A stretch of DNA of 48,891 bases from Verrucomicrobia bacterium 12-59-8 (GCA_002279765.1 NCCR01000007.1:1-48891); one strand, 5' to 3'; positions 17,101 to 25,465 are shown, counted from the first letter of the stretch. Numbers and translations: made by a program. The notes: a model not told the origin generated them from the sequence alone.

Positions 17101-17901
17101 GAGGCGGGTGTAGGTGATGCCGAAGCGCTGCGCCAGCCCTGTCACGTTGCTGCGCAGGAAGGATTTCGTGTTGAAGCGCGAGCCGTGTTCCTTCAGCAGC
17201 GTGTGCAGCATCAGATCCCATTTCGCTTCATGAAACTCACGCGGTCCCACCGTCACCACAGGAGACTCTTCGTGCAACCGGCCCAGGTGCTCCGCGCCTT
17301 GGAGGATCATCACGGCATCCGCTGGCTCCAGCAGTTCCACCAGAGCGGCGAGGGCCATGGGGGAAAACTGCCGGATCAGGCGCAGCCGCACCTGCTGCCA
17401 CGCGCCCAGTCGCCGAATGACCTGCTCCATGAGCGTGCGCTCACCCACCACCAGCTCCTTGAACAGATCTTCCAAGGAGCCGCCCGACTGCGCTCCGGCC
17501 CACCAGGGCAGTGCGCCATGCTGCAGCAGATGCTCAAACAGCGCCAGGGATGAAGACGCATGACTTCCTGCGGCACGGGAGTCCACACTCGCCCCCTGCT
17601 CCGGGCTGGAACGCAGCGCATCCCCCAAAGCCTGCTTCAGACGCGGCGTGAACCGGGCCAGGATTTCCTCCTCCAGATGGGCCAGCGGCACCACGCCGAG
17701 ATCCACCACCAGCCGCTCCAACCGATCCCTGCGCCCGGGAGTGCAGACGTCCGAGAAAACCGCCTCCATGGCAGGCATCAGCTTCTTTCGGGCGAGCTGG
17801 CTGAGCGTCTCCTGCACCCCCCGCCCCAGCGACGGGTCAGTCAGCCGAAAATCCATGCGCATGGACCCGACCACGTGGTGCTGCTCAGAGGTCGGCTGCA
17901 T
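14122..17901 (-). CDS. eCIS tape-measure protein (CIS_TMP, Afp14 type)
   Basis: This 1,259-residue protein begins with the conserved CIS_TMP N-terminal domain: HHVVGSMRMDFRL, a later LARKKLMPAMEAVFSD, and DRLERLVVDLGVVPLAHLEE (to about residue 100). The remainder is mainly helical, Leu/Arg/Trp-rich, and contains an internal duplication of about 123 residues (encoded at about 15,764-15,391 and 15,240-14,871). The family sets particle length and templates tube assembly. The start at 17,901 shares one base with the stop of the upstream Afp12-type gene (TGATG); the longer frame to 18,075 overlaps that gene and is not used. The C-terminus, with HGLLEEGRFRDHAAAERGVH and NWPVLNNVSIDGFRGSFLWR, matches the conserved end of these proteins as I recall it. 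Confidence 0.88.
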   Translation of the reverse strand: MQPTSEQHHVVGSMRMDFRLTDPSLGRGVQETLSQLARKKLMPAMEAVFSDVCTPGRRDRLERLVVDLGVVPLAHLEEEILARFTPRLKQALGDALRSSPEQGASVDSRAAGSHASSSLALFEHLLQHGALPWWAGAQSGGSLEDLFKELVVGERTLMEQVIRRLGAWQQVRLRLIRQFSPMALAALVELLEPADAVMILQGAEHLGRLHEESPVVTVGPREFHEAKWDLMLHTLLKEHGSRFNTKSFLRSNVTGLAQRFGITYTRLIHHLAEPKAEPRVSGRLSLIESLLRELSVEARADGDEPAEWEDDGDDSALLWGRFMRHFEVGGPSADAGQVRAPDMGLVSAWRSQSSAWQRSLWEAILFRFRAEEVAQQLMALFPPDLWAGVQQTFPRPLDPEVIQTVEAALETLRQDSTDGGWRAGWWQRVLALALQQRGEGQVLGDLLQAGLPQGMPAAEASRRLLLLPAMHSRPLLRRAVERLTADAGKAAAVMAWRRDGGDVLGLFDAWLQGAGLSRQNALPGGPESWFVRLELHHPAALVALLRKRSGSGIWQRLATRAQPGLRRRILFRLAPRSAALLWAVLDAISQHRGALFGSTISARRLEARCWAVMVAAIMSSSSEPPVHATMQAVRNCLDEMARSSGVTALQLDQRFRALTLTLPTAGAMALARLGSESELSSLRRSVAVLLGAHGWLEAWRALSGAGRGKDAFDVLWAVGERTTTPREYQKQLLAALSERRMMEAVVAAGGEDFFLWVATHRSVPWRAELSAWLDLLEKTGKAAGLLRCGTPEWRWRALEEIRRWQQQGSVRMTSPRTFVLQLLRRLGASEQGLASWKSQAPASPLLAAKPPPTRRASGFSAALVDRLELWKSLLNTTAPWRPSAASRTALWVAAGRDARYLYRELLEAAALDWQGVQRVLAAGGESFFLGVAVAESSRWRAEFAAWLAFIEQVAAVCRLLPFDQREWRARALSELFLLDRQTTARALDPGTVMLEVLRRLGVPSQALSHWGEIAAAFRGHAPTLARLRQLPEFHVLAVLLQACSVHGGVKAPARIAEFMRLVVEQSAAPARRARAPERKLPVRTSSPPPMMPGDSYYVDNAGLVILSPFFGMLYDKHGLLEEGRFRDHAAAERGVHLLQALLTEETAVPEQALVLNKVLCGLTPGIPVVRENGLVEQDRTHTQMLLRSAIQNWPVLNNVSIDGFRGSFLWRRGKLTRGEDRWTLTIEHRGFDVLMSSIPWSFAVIKPLWMPDPLYVDWV
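14871..15764 (-). repeat. internal duplication in the tape-measure protein
   Basis: Two protein segments of about 123 residues align over their whole length. Copy A (about 15,764-15,391) contains AAGGEDFFLWVA, PWRAELSAWL and VLQLLRRLGAS. Copy B (about 15,240-14,871) contains AAGGESFFLGVA, RWRAEFAAWL and MLEVLRRLGVP. Each ends in a similar Leu-Ala/Ser-x-Trp. The copies have diverged, so this is an old duplication, not a recent assembly artefact. Confidence 0.82.
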
Positions 17902-20009
17902 CAAGGTGCCGCCACGGGCGTGGGGAGTGGCTGCGGCTGCTTCAGCCAGGACTTCAGACCATCGGTGGCCGCTTGAGCCTTCATTCTTGCGGACACGGTT
18001 GCTTTCGCCGCTGCCGCAGGATTGAGGCGTGTGCGCCGCCAGGCCTTGTAGTTCGCCAGAAAGCCACGGAAGCACGCCGCGTCCTCGGCGCGCTCGCCAG
18101 GATCAAACCAGCGGAAGACATGGCATAAATGCGCGCCCGAATGTTCTTCAATGAGCGCTTCCACATACTGCTCAAAGGGCGGATTGAGGCTGTTTCCAGT
18201 CCAGTTCACCAGCACATGGGTCAGCTCAAATGCGCCATCGTCATGCTCAGCGGAGGCAAGCAGGCCGTTCTCCACCAAATAGTAAAAGGGAGTGTGTTTG
18301 GGCTCGTCCGGTCCAGCGCGGTCCCGCTGCAGCAGGTGCCGGATCTTTTCTTCCAGGCCGGATGAGAGACAGGTCCTGCCTGCGCCCCTTCCTATCTCCG
18401 CAGCGGTGGCGCGGCGGCGGCCGAGTTCAGGGAGATGTCTCAGCAGCAGCTCTTTGTTGTGGGCCGTCTCGTAAGTGGCCCCTTCTGCCAGGCCGAAGGA
18501 TTCACCAAACCGGGCGAGCAGGTGATCCAGAAAACGGTGCCGCCGCCGTGCAAACTCCTGCGGTGACTCGCCGGCTTCAACGAGCTGGCGGCGGTAGGGA
18601 TTCACCCGATTCCGCCGATAGGCCGCCTCAAGAGAGAGTGTTGCCGAGGGGCTGAGATTCAGCCCCTCGCTGTTGAACCCTTTCAGCAACGGCATGACTT
18701 CAGGCACGGCGTACACGGTCTGCGCAAAGTACGTCTGCTGCTGCGGCCTCACCGAAAACAGGCTCGGCAGATGCACCAGCTGCGCCAGGTAGTTCCGCAT
18801 CATCTGCTCGAAATGCAGCAGATACCCGCGCAACTGCTGCACCTGAGCCCGGCGGAGCGGCGTGGCCGCAAGCGGCAGCTCGTCGGGACCCAGGCCGTAA
18901 TTGGGCGGAAAGCTTTGCTGCAAAGGATGGAATTCAGGCAGGTCCTTGCGCTGCCAGGTGGGTTCGGGCACCGGCATCATCCAGCCAGGATTCCGCAGCA
19001 GTTTCCTGGAAGGCGGGGGCGGCGGATAGCCCATGCTCTGGAAGTGCAAGTTCGCATCCGTGGGCTCGGTGGTAGTAAAGGCACCCGGCGTCAGGGTGGA
19101 GACACCACAGGGCTGAAACGGGCCATGCAAGGCCCCCGGCGCAGGCGGTGGCGGTGCCTGGAGCGGGTTCAAAGGAAGGGTGCAGCCAAAGCTGACGCCA
19201 TGGGTCGTGGTGCCGGTGATTTGAGACAGCGCGGCGAGGATGTGCGCCTGGGCCTGGTCCCAGTCGGGCAGCGGGCTCAGGCTTTCGTCGGCCAGGGTGC
19301 CATGCTGCAGCAGCGGGCCGGTCAGGATGTCAGACAGGCTGTGCCCCGCCTGCTTCCGCGCGACGATGGTCACGAAGGATGGCTGTGTGGTGATGACCTG
19401 CTGCGCCGCCTCGTAAAGCTTCTCCAGTTGGGACGACGGCGGCACCAGCTCGCCGCTCAGCGTGATGTCCGGCGCGGTCAGCACCGTAAAGTGCTCTCCC
19501 AGGTTCCTCTGCTGCTCCAGCAACTCCTGTGCGCTCTGCCGTACCTGCTCGCGCTCGGCTGCGGGGATGGCATGCAGGAACAGCCAGATCCAGTGATGCC
19601 CGTTCACGTCTGGCTGTAGCCAGACCTGATAGATCTGATGGAACCGGTCCAGCAGCAGCTTCCGATAATCTGCCGCAGTCAGCGGGTTCATGGGCAGGAT
19701 GTCCGGTGGAGCAAACATGGCCCCCTCCTCCCACTGGATCTTCCCACGCTCATTCTGCAAAACGACGCCCACGGGCACACGCGCACGATAGGCCAGCTCC
19801 GTGAGCGCATGGCATATGACCTCCGTGATCTGCACTCCTGGATCGTGCACGTTGAAGTCCGACCACTCCTTTCCGGCGGCATCGGCAGGGCCGGCGGCCG
19901 GCGGCGCAGCACACCAGCGCGCCAACCAGTTCAGGGCCTCGTCCCGCAGGCGGAAGAAGTCCTGCTCAATCTGGCCAGACAACTGGCGCGGGATGGAAGC
20001 AGGAATCAT
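17901..20009 (-). CDS. baseplate wedge protein (Afp12/Pvc12 type)
   Basis: This 702-residue protein begins MIPASIPRQLSGQIEQDFFR. An early WSDFNVHDPGVQITEVICHA (about residues 48-67), with its DPG-x-x-x-x-E core, and NPLTAADYRKLLLDRF (about 107-122) are the marks of the Afp12/gp7-like baseplate family. A central Pro-rich region (about 285-340) separates this from a C-terminal helical part. The protein forms the baseplate wedge with the Afp11-type protein encoded just upstream. The start at 20,009 overlaps the upstream stop (ATGA) and removes a 40-residue extension that would lie inside that gene. The C-terminal end overlaps the tape-measure start by one base. Confidence 0.86.
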   Translation of the reverse strand: MIPASIPRQLSGQIEQDFFRLRDEALNWLARWCAAPPAAGPADAAGKEWSDFNVHDPGVQITEVICHALTELAYRARVPVGVVLQNERGKIQWEEGAMFAPPDILPMNPLTAADYRKLLLDRFHQIYQVWLQPDVNGHHWIWLFLHAIPAAEREQVRQSAQELLEQQRNLGEHFTVLTAPDITLSGELVPPSSQLEKLYEAAQQVITTQPSFVTIVARKQAGHSLSDILTGPLLQHGTLADESLSPLPDWDQAQAHILAALSQITGTTTHGVSFGCTLPLNPLQAPPPPAPGALHGPFQPCGVSTLTPGAFTTTEPTDANLHFQSMGYPPPPPSRKLLRNPGWMMPVPEPTWQRKDLPEFHPLQQSFPPNYGLGPDELPLAATPLRRAQVQQLRGYLLHFEQMMRNYLAQLVHLPSLFSVRPQQQTYFAQTVYAVPEVMPLLKGFNSEGLNLSPSATLSLEAAYRRNRVNPYRRQLVEAGESPQEFARRRHRFLDHLLARFGESFGLAEGATYETAHNKELLLRHLPELGRRRATAAEIGRGAGRTCLSSGLEEKIRHLLQRDRAGPDEPKHTPFYYLVENGLLASAEHDDGAFELTHVLVNWTGNSLNPPFEQYVEALIEEHSGAHLCHVFRWFDPGERAEDAACFRGFLANYKAWRRTRLNPAAAAKATVSARMKAQAATDGLKSWLKQPQPLPTPVAAP

Positions 20010-23000
20010 GAACGCATGGGGGGTGGGATGAAAACATGGTCTTCCGCCGTGACCAGGAGAGACCAGGCATGGCTGGGTCGAATCCAGTCGCCATCGACGC
20101 TGCCCTGGGTCGTCGTGGCGTAGGCGCAAGAACTCAAGGATTTGACATAGGGCCGGGCCTGGATGAACCCCCGCAGGGCGGCCAGATGAAATTCAAAGGG
20201 CGGCAGCACCCGAAGGGTTTGCGGCTGATAAATCCAGGGAGAGATGAACTCCTGGAGTTCGCGGTTGAGCTGCGCCTGGACCGTGCCCGCCGGCTGTGAG
20301 TCGTCAAAGGTGGCGGCAATGATGAGCCGCATCGTCTCGTAAGCCGGATGGCACACCCGCAGTTGCACCGAAGGCGAGGTTCGCTCCAGCAGCCAGCGCT
20401 CCATCTCCTTCAGTTCGGCATTGGCAAATCCTGGTGGCAGCACGCCCGGTGCCTGCGCCAGCAGCGGCACCACCACCACCAACACGTGGCCCGGTGCGCG
20501 GTAGGGATCGGTTAAATCTACACAGGTATGCGGCAGGCAGCGCGCATAGTAGATGCCGGGAAACTGCTGCAGCAGCAGCCGCTCGTAATCCCACGCCGTC
20601 CACGCCCGGCCTTTGTGCCTCAGGCGCTCGCTCACCCGAGTGATAAACTCCAGCTCAGACTCTGCCGCACGCCCGCCAAAGGAAGGCAGCGGCTGCAGGA
20701 TGAATTTCACCCGTGGATCAGGCACCTGCAACGTCTTGAGCGAGCTGGCAGCCAGGGGCTGCTTATTGAGGCGGCTCCCAGGAATAAGGGTCACGACGCC
20801 TGCCTGCGGCAGAATCTGCACCACCGCCGGGAAGCTCTCTGGAGTCCGGGTCTGGATGCGCAGCCAGCACAGGCGCTGCCCGTTCGGCCCTGAGGGCATG
20901 CGCGGGCTTTGGTCATCCATCTCAGCCGGAATGGCCACCTGCACCCGTCCGGATTTCTGTAGGCCGTAGGTCTCGTCTTTCAGGTTGAGCGCCTCCGCGC
21001 TGCATCGCTCCCACCCTCCCCGACACAGCACGCTCCATTTCGGCACATCCGCCATGACGCCCGCCCGCTGGTCCTGCAGCACAAACAGCAGCGAAACCTT
21101 TTGCTGAGCGGTCACATTGAGCAGGCCAATATAGAGGCTGCCGCCAGCCTCGACACGCTCCACCAAAGGCGGGACGGAGCCATTTTGGGCGAGCACCCGC
21201 AGTGTGGCGAAAGGTAACATCTGATGGCACTGGTCCGGCCCGCCGTCTGCCGCAAAGGAAACGCTGGCGGAGGCCTGATAGCTCAGGGCCACCGCAGCAA
21301 GCGCCGGCGTCAGAGGCGGGGGCGGGGGCGGCAGCGGGGTCAGCGATGGGGTCAGCGGCGGGGGCGGCAGTGGCTGGTACTCGGGAAAACCGCCCAGCAG
21401 GCGGTCAATCCAGTGATAAATCGCGAGCAGCAGGTCATGGTGGGGGGACAGCAATGGCGACAGTCGTGGCGGCTTGAAACCTGAAATGATCCTAAGATCC
21501 AGAACTTCACGGGTGGAGAATTTATCGTCCTCCAATCCGAGAAGCACGGCGATGACGTCATCACCCTTGACGCCTTCTGGGAAAATGGGAACCGGAAGAC
21601 CTGGCACGCTCAGGATGTCAAACAGCTGCTTTGGCAGTTGATACTGAGCCGGGGGAGGGGTCAATTTGGCCCACAAGCGCGTTAGCACGGGCGCTGGTGC
21701 TGGCACAGGCACCTTCCAGCGATCAAAGATTTGATCTGCTGTATCGGTGTCAGGCATGGCCATGATCATCATGGCCTGCGCGTCGCGCATGGCGATATCG
21801 GTCATCACCTGTGCATTGCGCATGGCGATGCCGGTCATCACCTGCGCATTGCGCATGGCGATGTCTGTCATCACCTGCGGATAAATCGCATGCCCAAAGG
21901 CATAGCTAGGCTGCTGCAACTGCACGCGGAAGCTGCCATCCAGCTCCGGCAGTGCCACCCCGGGTTCCGAGTCAAAGCACAGAACGAAATCCGTCTCCGT
22001 GCCGATCGACTCGTCGTCAGAACCCGTCGCCACGAGTGGCGTCACGGGTGGGGCCACCGCAAGAAAGGCCGAATGGAGCAACGTCGGATCAGGCGCAGTG
22101 CTTACGTCCGCAGGGCAGGCGTGGGAGGAGCTTGATTGCGAGGACGGTATCGGAGGATTAAACAGAGGGAACAGGCACTGAACCTCACTCCCGTTGTCCA
22201 GGATTTTTGACAGCGACTGCCACGCCCCGTTGACCTTGCAGTCCACCTCAACCTGATACGCATCCCGACTGAACGGCGGCGGCGTCAGCGCCGGGTGTGC
22301 ATGCAGCAGAGACACCGCATACGCACCATAGTAGTCCACTAGGCCGCCGGGATACAGCAGCGCATCCAGTGGCAGATTCTGCCAGTACAGTTGTAGCGTG
22401 ACATTCTGCACTCGCTTCGCCTGAAGCTCCGCGAGGCTGATGACAAAAGATGATTTCGGGGCCGGGGCACTGCCAAACGGCAGCATGGCCCCCCCCGGAG
22501 CCAGCGACCCTTGATCATTCGCCAGACTCAGCACCGGTGTCCCGCACACCGCCACGTCGATCTCGATGCTGACCACCTTTGCCGCGCCCAACAGCCACGA
22601 GAAAGTTTTCGCCGCGCTGCCACACTGGGACAGCAGCTTGTCATACTTCGTCAGCAGCCACTGGCTCTGCACCATTTTCAGCACTGCACAGCCGGGATCA
22701 AACGTACCGCTCAGCACCTTCGGATCAAACTTCACCCACGGCGGATCTTCCGCCTGTAGCGCGATCACCACCTTCGCCACCACTTGCAGCGGCGTGCTGG
22801 CATCAAGCCAGAACGTTCCCCGGCCCGATGTCACCCATCCCTTCGCGCTGCTGTACGCCACGCTCACCTCGGCATCTGCCAGTGCAACAGGGCTTCCCAT
22901 CTTCAGTTCAGGCCCCGCCTCGGCCAGCTCAAAATAAATCGTCAGCGTGACCGTGCGCTGCCCTCCTTCCAGATGCAGCGAAGGCGAGGCGATGGCAAAC

Positions 23001-24232
23001 CCCACCTCAGCCTCCGTCGCTGTAGCAGCAACCTCCGGCCCAGGCCCAAACATCGGCCATGGCTGTGTGGCCAGCGGATCCATCGGCGCACACCTCAGAC
23101 ACAAGTTGCCATCGGTACCCGCTGCCGCTGGAGCGACCGGCCACGCTCTCGCCGTCAAAAGCTGGGCGATGCTGTTGCCAGCGATGTCCAGCGGCTCATT
23201 CAGCCCATACACCACCGGCTGCCCGGCCGCGTCCTTCGCCGCCAGCTTCGTTCCTGCGGGCAGCTGAAACGGCACCGCGCCCTGCGCCATGCCAACCACC
23301 ACGTGAGCACGATCCGGGATGGCTGCCGCAGGCTGCTCCTCCAGCACTGTCTTGTAAAACAGCTGTAGATGCCGCCCCGTCAGATCGTTGAGCTCCGCCT
23401 GCGCGTGCTGCTTCAGCTGTCGCACAAACGCCAGATACAGCGCAAAATGCGGCGCCATCTGGCACGGTGCCGCCAGCAGCTTCTGCAGACGCTCACGCCC
23501 CGCCTTCACCAGCCCCGCCTCCACTCGATGGGCAGCCACTAGGACGCCCGGCACTTCACTTTTGCTCCAGGCGTGGTCCCCGCGCTGCCAGCCCTGCCCC
23601 ATCCCCAGTCTCCACAGCGCCGGGTCGAACGAACTCAAATCATTCTCCAGCTTGAACGAACCGAGAATGTCCGGCCCGTAGGCCGCCACCGCCAGCGCCT
23701 CCTCCCATTGCCGCGCCGTATCCAGCGCCAGGCTCATCTTCAATTCGATCGCTGAATCCACCTCACTCGCGAACACATTCTCTTCCGCCCGTTGCGCAAA
23801 GAAAATCTGCCAGCGATTGATCCTCTGACACTGCGCATACAGCAGCGTCAGCAAATTCCCCTCCGCCAGCACACGGTTTTCCAGCATCGGCGCATTCTGC
23901 CACGCCCGCAGTTGCTCCCTCAGCACCGCCTCCCGCAGTTCCATGTCCTGCATGTCCATCATCGCATACTGCACCATCGGCTCTGCCGCAAAGAAGGCCC
24001 CCCAGTCCCCCTCGATCTGGTTCTCCCGATTGAAGAAATTCACCGTCCGGCTGAATCCCGCCGCCCACACCAGCAGCTCCGACTCAGACCGGTCATCCAC
24101 CGGTGCAGACGCCGGGTCCAGCGCCGCCAGCAGCCGCGTCTTTTGGCTCGTGCCCCCATAGCCAGGCCGTGAGCCCGGGAGCGGAGGATAAAGTTTGCTT
24201 TGCATTCGGGTCGGGTCCGCAGCGTCTCCCAT
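20006..24232 (-). CDS. baseplate J-like wedge protein (Afp11/Pvc11 type), very long
   Basis: This 1,408-residue protein is the largest of the locus. The C-terminal third has the eCIS baseplate-J pattern: ELEFITRVSERLRHKGRAWT then AWDYERLLLQQFPGIYYARC (about residues 1200-1242), followed by an LRVCHPAYETMRL strand and QLNRELQEFISPWIY. Together with Afp12-type and gp25 proteins it builds the baseplate wedges that trigger sheath contraction. A tandem repeat of 11 residues (QVMTDIAMRNA type, about 785-826) and a poly-Pro segment (about 955-980) break the middle. The ATG at 24,232 lies 5 bases after the gp25 stop and has an AAGG just upstream, though very close; Met10 at 24,205 is an alternative start. 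Afp11 itself is shorter, so the extra length is partly inserted loops. Confidence 0.87.
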   Translation of the reverse strand: MGDAADPTRMQSKLYPPLPGSRPGYGGTSQKTRLLAALDPASAPVDDRSESELLVWAAGFSRTVNFFNRENQIEGDWGAFFAAEPMVQYAMMDMQDMELREAVLREQLRAWQNAPMLENRVLAEGNLLTLLYAQCQRINRWQIFFAQRAEENVFASEVDSAIELKMSLALDTARQWEEALAVAAYGPDILGSFKLENDLSSFDPALWRLGMGQGWQRGDHAWSKSEVPGVLVAAHRVEAGLVKAGRERLQKLLAAPCQMAPHFALYLAFVRQLKQHAQAELNDLTGRHLQLFYKTVLEEQPAAAIPDRAHVVVGMAQGAVPFQLPAGTKLAAKDAAGQPVVYGLNEPLDIAGNSIAQLLTARAWPVAPAAAGTDGNLCLRCAPMDPLATQPWPMFGPGPEVAATATEAEVGFAIASPSLHLEGGQRTVTLTIYFELAEAGPELKMGSPVALADAEVSVAYSSAKGWVTSGRGTFWLDASTPLQVVAKVVIALQAEDPPWVKFDPKVLSGTFDPGCAVLKMVQSQWLLTKYDKLLSQCGSAAKTFSWLLGAAKVVSIEIDVAVCGTPVLSLANDQGSLAPGGAMLPFGSAPAPKSSFVISLAELQAKRVQNVTLQLYWQNLPLDALLYPGGLVDYYGAYAVSLLHAHPALTPPPFSRDAYQVEVDCKVNGAWQSLSKILDNGSEVQCLFPLFNPPIPSSQSSSSHACPADVSTAPDPTLLHSAFLAVAPPVTPLVATGSDDESIGTETDFVLCFDSEPGVALPELDGSFRVQLQQPSYAFGHAIYPQVMTDIAMRNAQVMTGIAMRNAQVMTDIAMRDAQAMMIMAMPDTDTADQIFDRWKVPVPAPAPVLTRLWAKLTPPPAQYQLPKQLFDILSVPGLPVPIFPEGVKGDDVIAVLLGLEDDKFSTREVLDLRIISGFKPPRLSPLLSPHHDLLLAIYHWIDRLLGGFPEYQPLPPPPLTPSLTPLPPPPPPLTPALAAVALSYQASASVSFAADGGPDQCHQMLPFATLRVLAQNGSVPPLVERVEAGGSLYIGLLNVTAQQKVSLLFVLQDQRAGVMADVPKWSVLCRGGWERCSAEALNLKDETYGLQKSGRVQVAIPAEMDDQSPRMPSGPNGQRLCWLRIQTRTPESFPAVVQILPQAGVVTLIPGSRLNKQPLAASSLKTLQVPDPRVKFILQPLPSFGGRAAESELEFITRVSERLRHKGRAWTAWDYERLLLQQFPGIYYARCLPHTCVDLTDPYRAPGHVLVVVVPLLAQAPGVLPPGFANAELKEMERWLLERTSPSVQLRVCHPAYETMRLIIAATFDDSQPAGTVQAQLNRELQEFISPWIYQPQTLRVLPPFEFHLAALRGFIQARPYVKSLSSCAYATTTQGSVDGDWIRPSHAWSLLVTAEDHVFIPPPMRS
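21754..21879 (-). repeat. 33-bp in-frame tandem repeat in the Afp11-type gene
   Basis: Four successive 33-base units start at 21,754, 21,787, 21,820 and 21,853. The middle two are nearly identical, the fourth is nearly complete and the first is diverged. Each encodes an 11-residue unit of the QVMTDIAMRNA type, so gain or loss of a unit would keep the frame. Confidence 0.9.
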
Positions 24233-24237
24233 CCGCC

Positions 24238-24675
24238 TTACGGCAGTTGCAGCAGCGTGCCCTCCCCCAGGCAGTAGGGATAGACCATGTTGTGCCTCGA
24301 GTTGGTCGTTCGCACCCGGTACGCGATGCCGATGTCAATACGTCCGCCCAGCACATCGCCCGCGTCCACCGTCACGCTGTCCACCACGATCCGCGGCTCG
24401 TAGCGCAGCAGCGCCGCCCGCACCTTCGTCTCGATCAGCGCCATGGTGGACGAATCGATTTTGTTAAACAGAAAATCCGCCAGCGGGCAGCCAAATTTCG
24501 GCTCCATCGTACGCTCCCCCGGCAGCGTCGAAAGGATGATCCTGATGCTCTGCTCGATGTCATTCACCCCCTCCACCATCACCGCTCCCAGCGCGCCCGG
24601 CAGTCCCTGCGGCTTCGAGAACTCAGGCGGAAAGCTCCACCCGCGTCCGAGAAAAGAGCTGTCGCGTCCAGCCAT
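24238..24675 (-). CDS. gp25-like baseplate protein (Afp9/Pvc9 type, GPW/gp25)
   Basis: This 145-residue protein carries the GPW/gp25 signature: VNDIEQSIRIILSTLPGER (about residues 37-55), then MEPKFGCPLADFLF (about 57-70) with the EPxFGxxL core, and a later RVRTTN strand. gp25 is the universal baseplate wedge component that nucleates sheath assembly. The gene starts 3 bases after the PAAR stop and ends 5 bases before the Afp11-type start, so the genes are clearly co-transcribed. The length is as expected. Confidence 0.95.
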   Translation of the reverse strand: MAGRDSSFLGRGWSFPPEFSKPQGLPGALGAVMVEGVNDIEQSIRIILSTLPGERTMEPKFGCPLADFLFNKIDSSTMALIETKVRAALLRYEPRIVVDSVTVDAGDVLGGRIDIGIAYRVRTTNSRHNMVYPYCLGEGTLLQLP

Positions 24676-24678
24676 AGT

Positions 24679-24978
24679 TCAGCCTCCGATCTGGACAGTG
24701 GGAGCGCCCAGGGCAATGCTGCCGCCATGCGCAGTGCTGTCACCCATGCGCGCCGCAGGAATGCCAGTAATCATGACCGTGGCGGAGCCTTTGACAATCG
24801 AATCAGGCGGTCCCACACACACCGCCATGTCCCCCACCCGTGCGGCGGGCAGTCCCTCAATCAAAACCGTAGGAGCACCCGGCCCCGAGATCGGCCCGCC
24901 CACATGCGGGATCGGCGGCACCCCAGGCGTGACCATGGGGCAGATGTGAAGATCACTGAGTCGGGCGGCAGGAGGCAT
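24679..24978 (-). CDS. PAAR-type spike tip protein (Afp10/Pvc10 type)
   Basis: This 99-residue protein consists of PAAR repeats, seen as GLPAARVGDMAVC and GIPAARMGDSTAHGG, with His and Cys residues placed to hold the tip metal ion. It caps the VgrG-like spike encoded in the opposite block. There is no fused effector domain. It is the first gene of the minus block and has no clear Shine-Dalgarno sequence. Confidence 0.93.
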   Translation of the reverse strand: MPPAARLSDLHICPMVTPGVPPIPHVGGPISGPGAPTVLIEGLPAARVGDMAVCVGPPDSIVKGSATVMITGIPAARMGDSTAHGGSIALGAPTVQIGG

Positions 24979-24992
24979 GATTGAGAATAAGG

Positions 24993-25021
24993 AAATTACG
25001 AAGAGGCCCTCATGCGGTCAA
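24993..25021 (-). promoter_or_regulatory. candidate promoter of the eCIS minus block
   Basis: On the minus strand TTGACC (25,021-25,016) and TAATTT (24,998-24,993) are 17 bases apart. Transcription would start only a few bases before the PAAR start codon at 24,978, giving an almost leaderless message. The spacing is ideal and the boxes are near consensus, but the call is by pattern only. Confidence 0.35.
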
Positions 25022-25348
25022 GATAATATCGGACAACTCTAAATAGAAATCCCCTATTACCGTGCCTTATTTGAGCAAAAAGGCCCAGGTGCAAAAACCA
25101 CCGCCGCCGCTCTCCGTGAGAGGCATTGGGTCACTGCTCCGACAGACCAAAGGCATATTCGTGCATTGCTGGCGCTCCACCTCCCACGAGCAGAGGGAAC
25201 TCGTCCACTGATGTTCGAGCGATGTGCCCAGAAGATACCATAACGCATCGTTCTGGTAACAACTCAAGTAGCAACGTGCCCGTCTGTGTCAAGGTGTGCC
25301 AATCCCTGTAAAATCAACGGTTCCAGCCCCGTCAAGAGGCGTGAACCT
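25022..25348. other. non-coding stretch between eCIS and tRNA fragment
   Basis: I see no gene here. Short frames in both directions have no recognisable product. One plus-strand frame contains SSDVPRRYHN (from 25,215), vaguely like the tyrosine end of an integrase, but stops interrupt it on both sides. The stretch may be decayed mobile-element sequence. Confidence 0.45.
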
Positions 25349-25380
25349 ATGCGCGGGTTCAATTCCCGCCCTCGCCTCCA
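25349..25380 (+). other. isolated tRNA 3' end (probable tRNA-Cys), attachment-site remnant
   Basis: The 32 bases contain a perfect T-arm (stem GCGGG/CCCGC around TTCAATT), then the seven-base acceptor strand CCTCGCC, discriminator T and CCA. That is a complete 3' end of a tRNA with encoded CCA. The upstream bases do not supply GGCGAGG, a D-arm or an anticodon arm, so no full tRNA exists here. U73 with a GGC/GCC acceptor fits bacterial tRNA-Cys best; tRNA-Gly also has U73. Such 3' fragments are what integrase-mediated insertion into a tRNA gene leaves at the distal border. Confidence 0.75.
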
Positions 25381-25465
25381 TAAGCCTTTTAAAGGCTTAA
25401 AACACAGGCATTCATTGAATTGTCAGGGCTGATAAGAGGCCAACTGATACATCAAAGTGTTACAG

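Noticed and set aside
25195..25250. SSDVPRRYHN-like peptide resembling the tyrosine end of an integrase
   Set aside because: Stops interrupt the frame on both sides and no Arg/His catalytic box is seen. It is suggestive next to an attachment-like site but too weak to call.
25300..25380. a complete tRNA ending at 25,380
   Set aside because: The T-arm and acceptor 3' strand are perfect, but no 5' acceptor strand, D-arm or anticodon arm precedes them.
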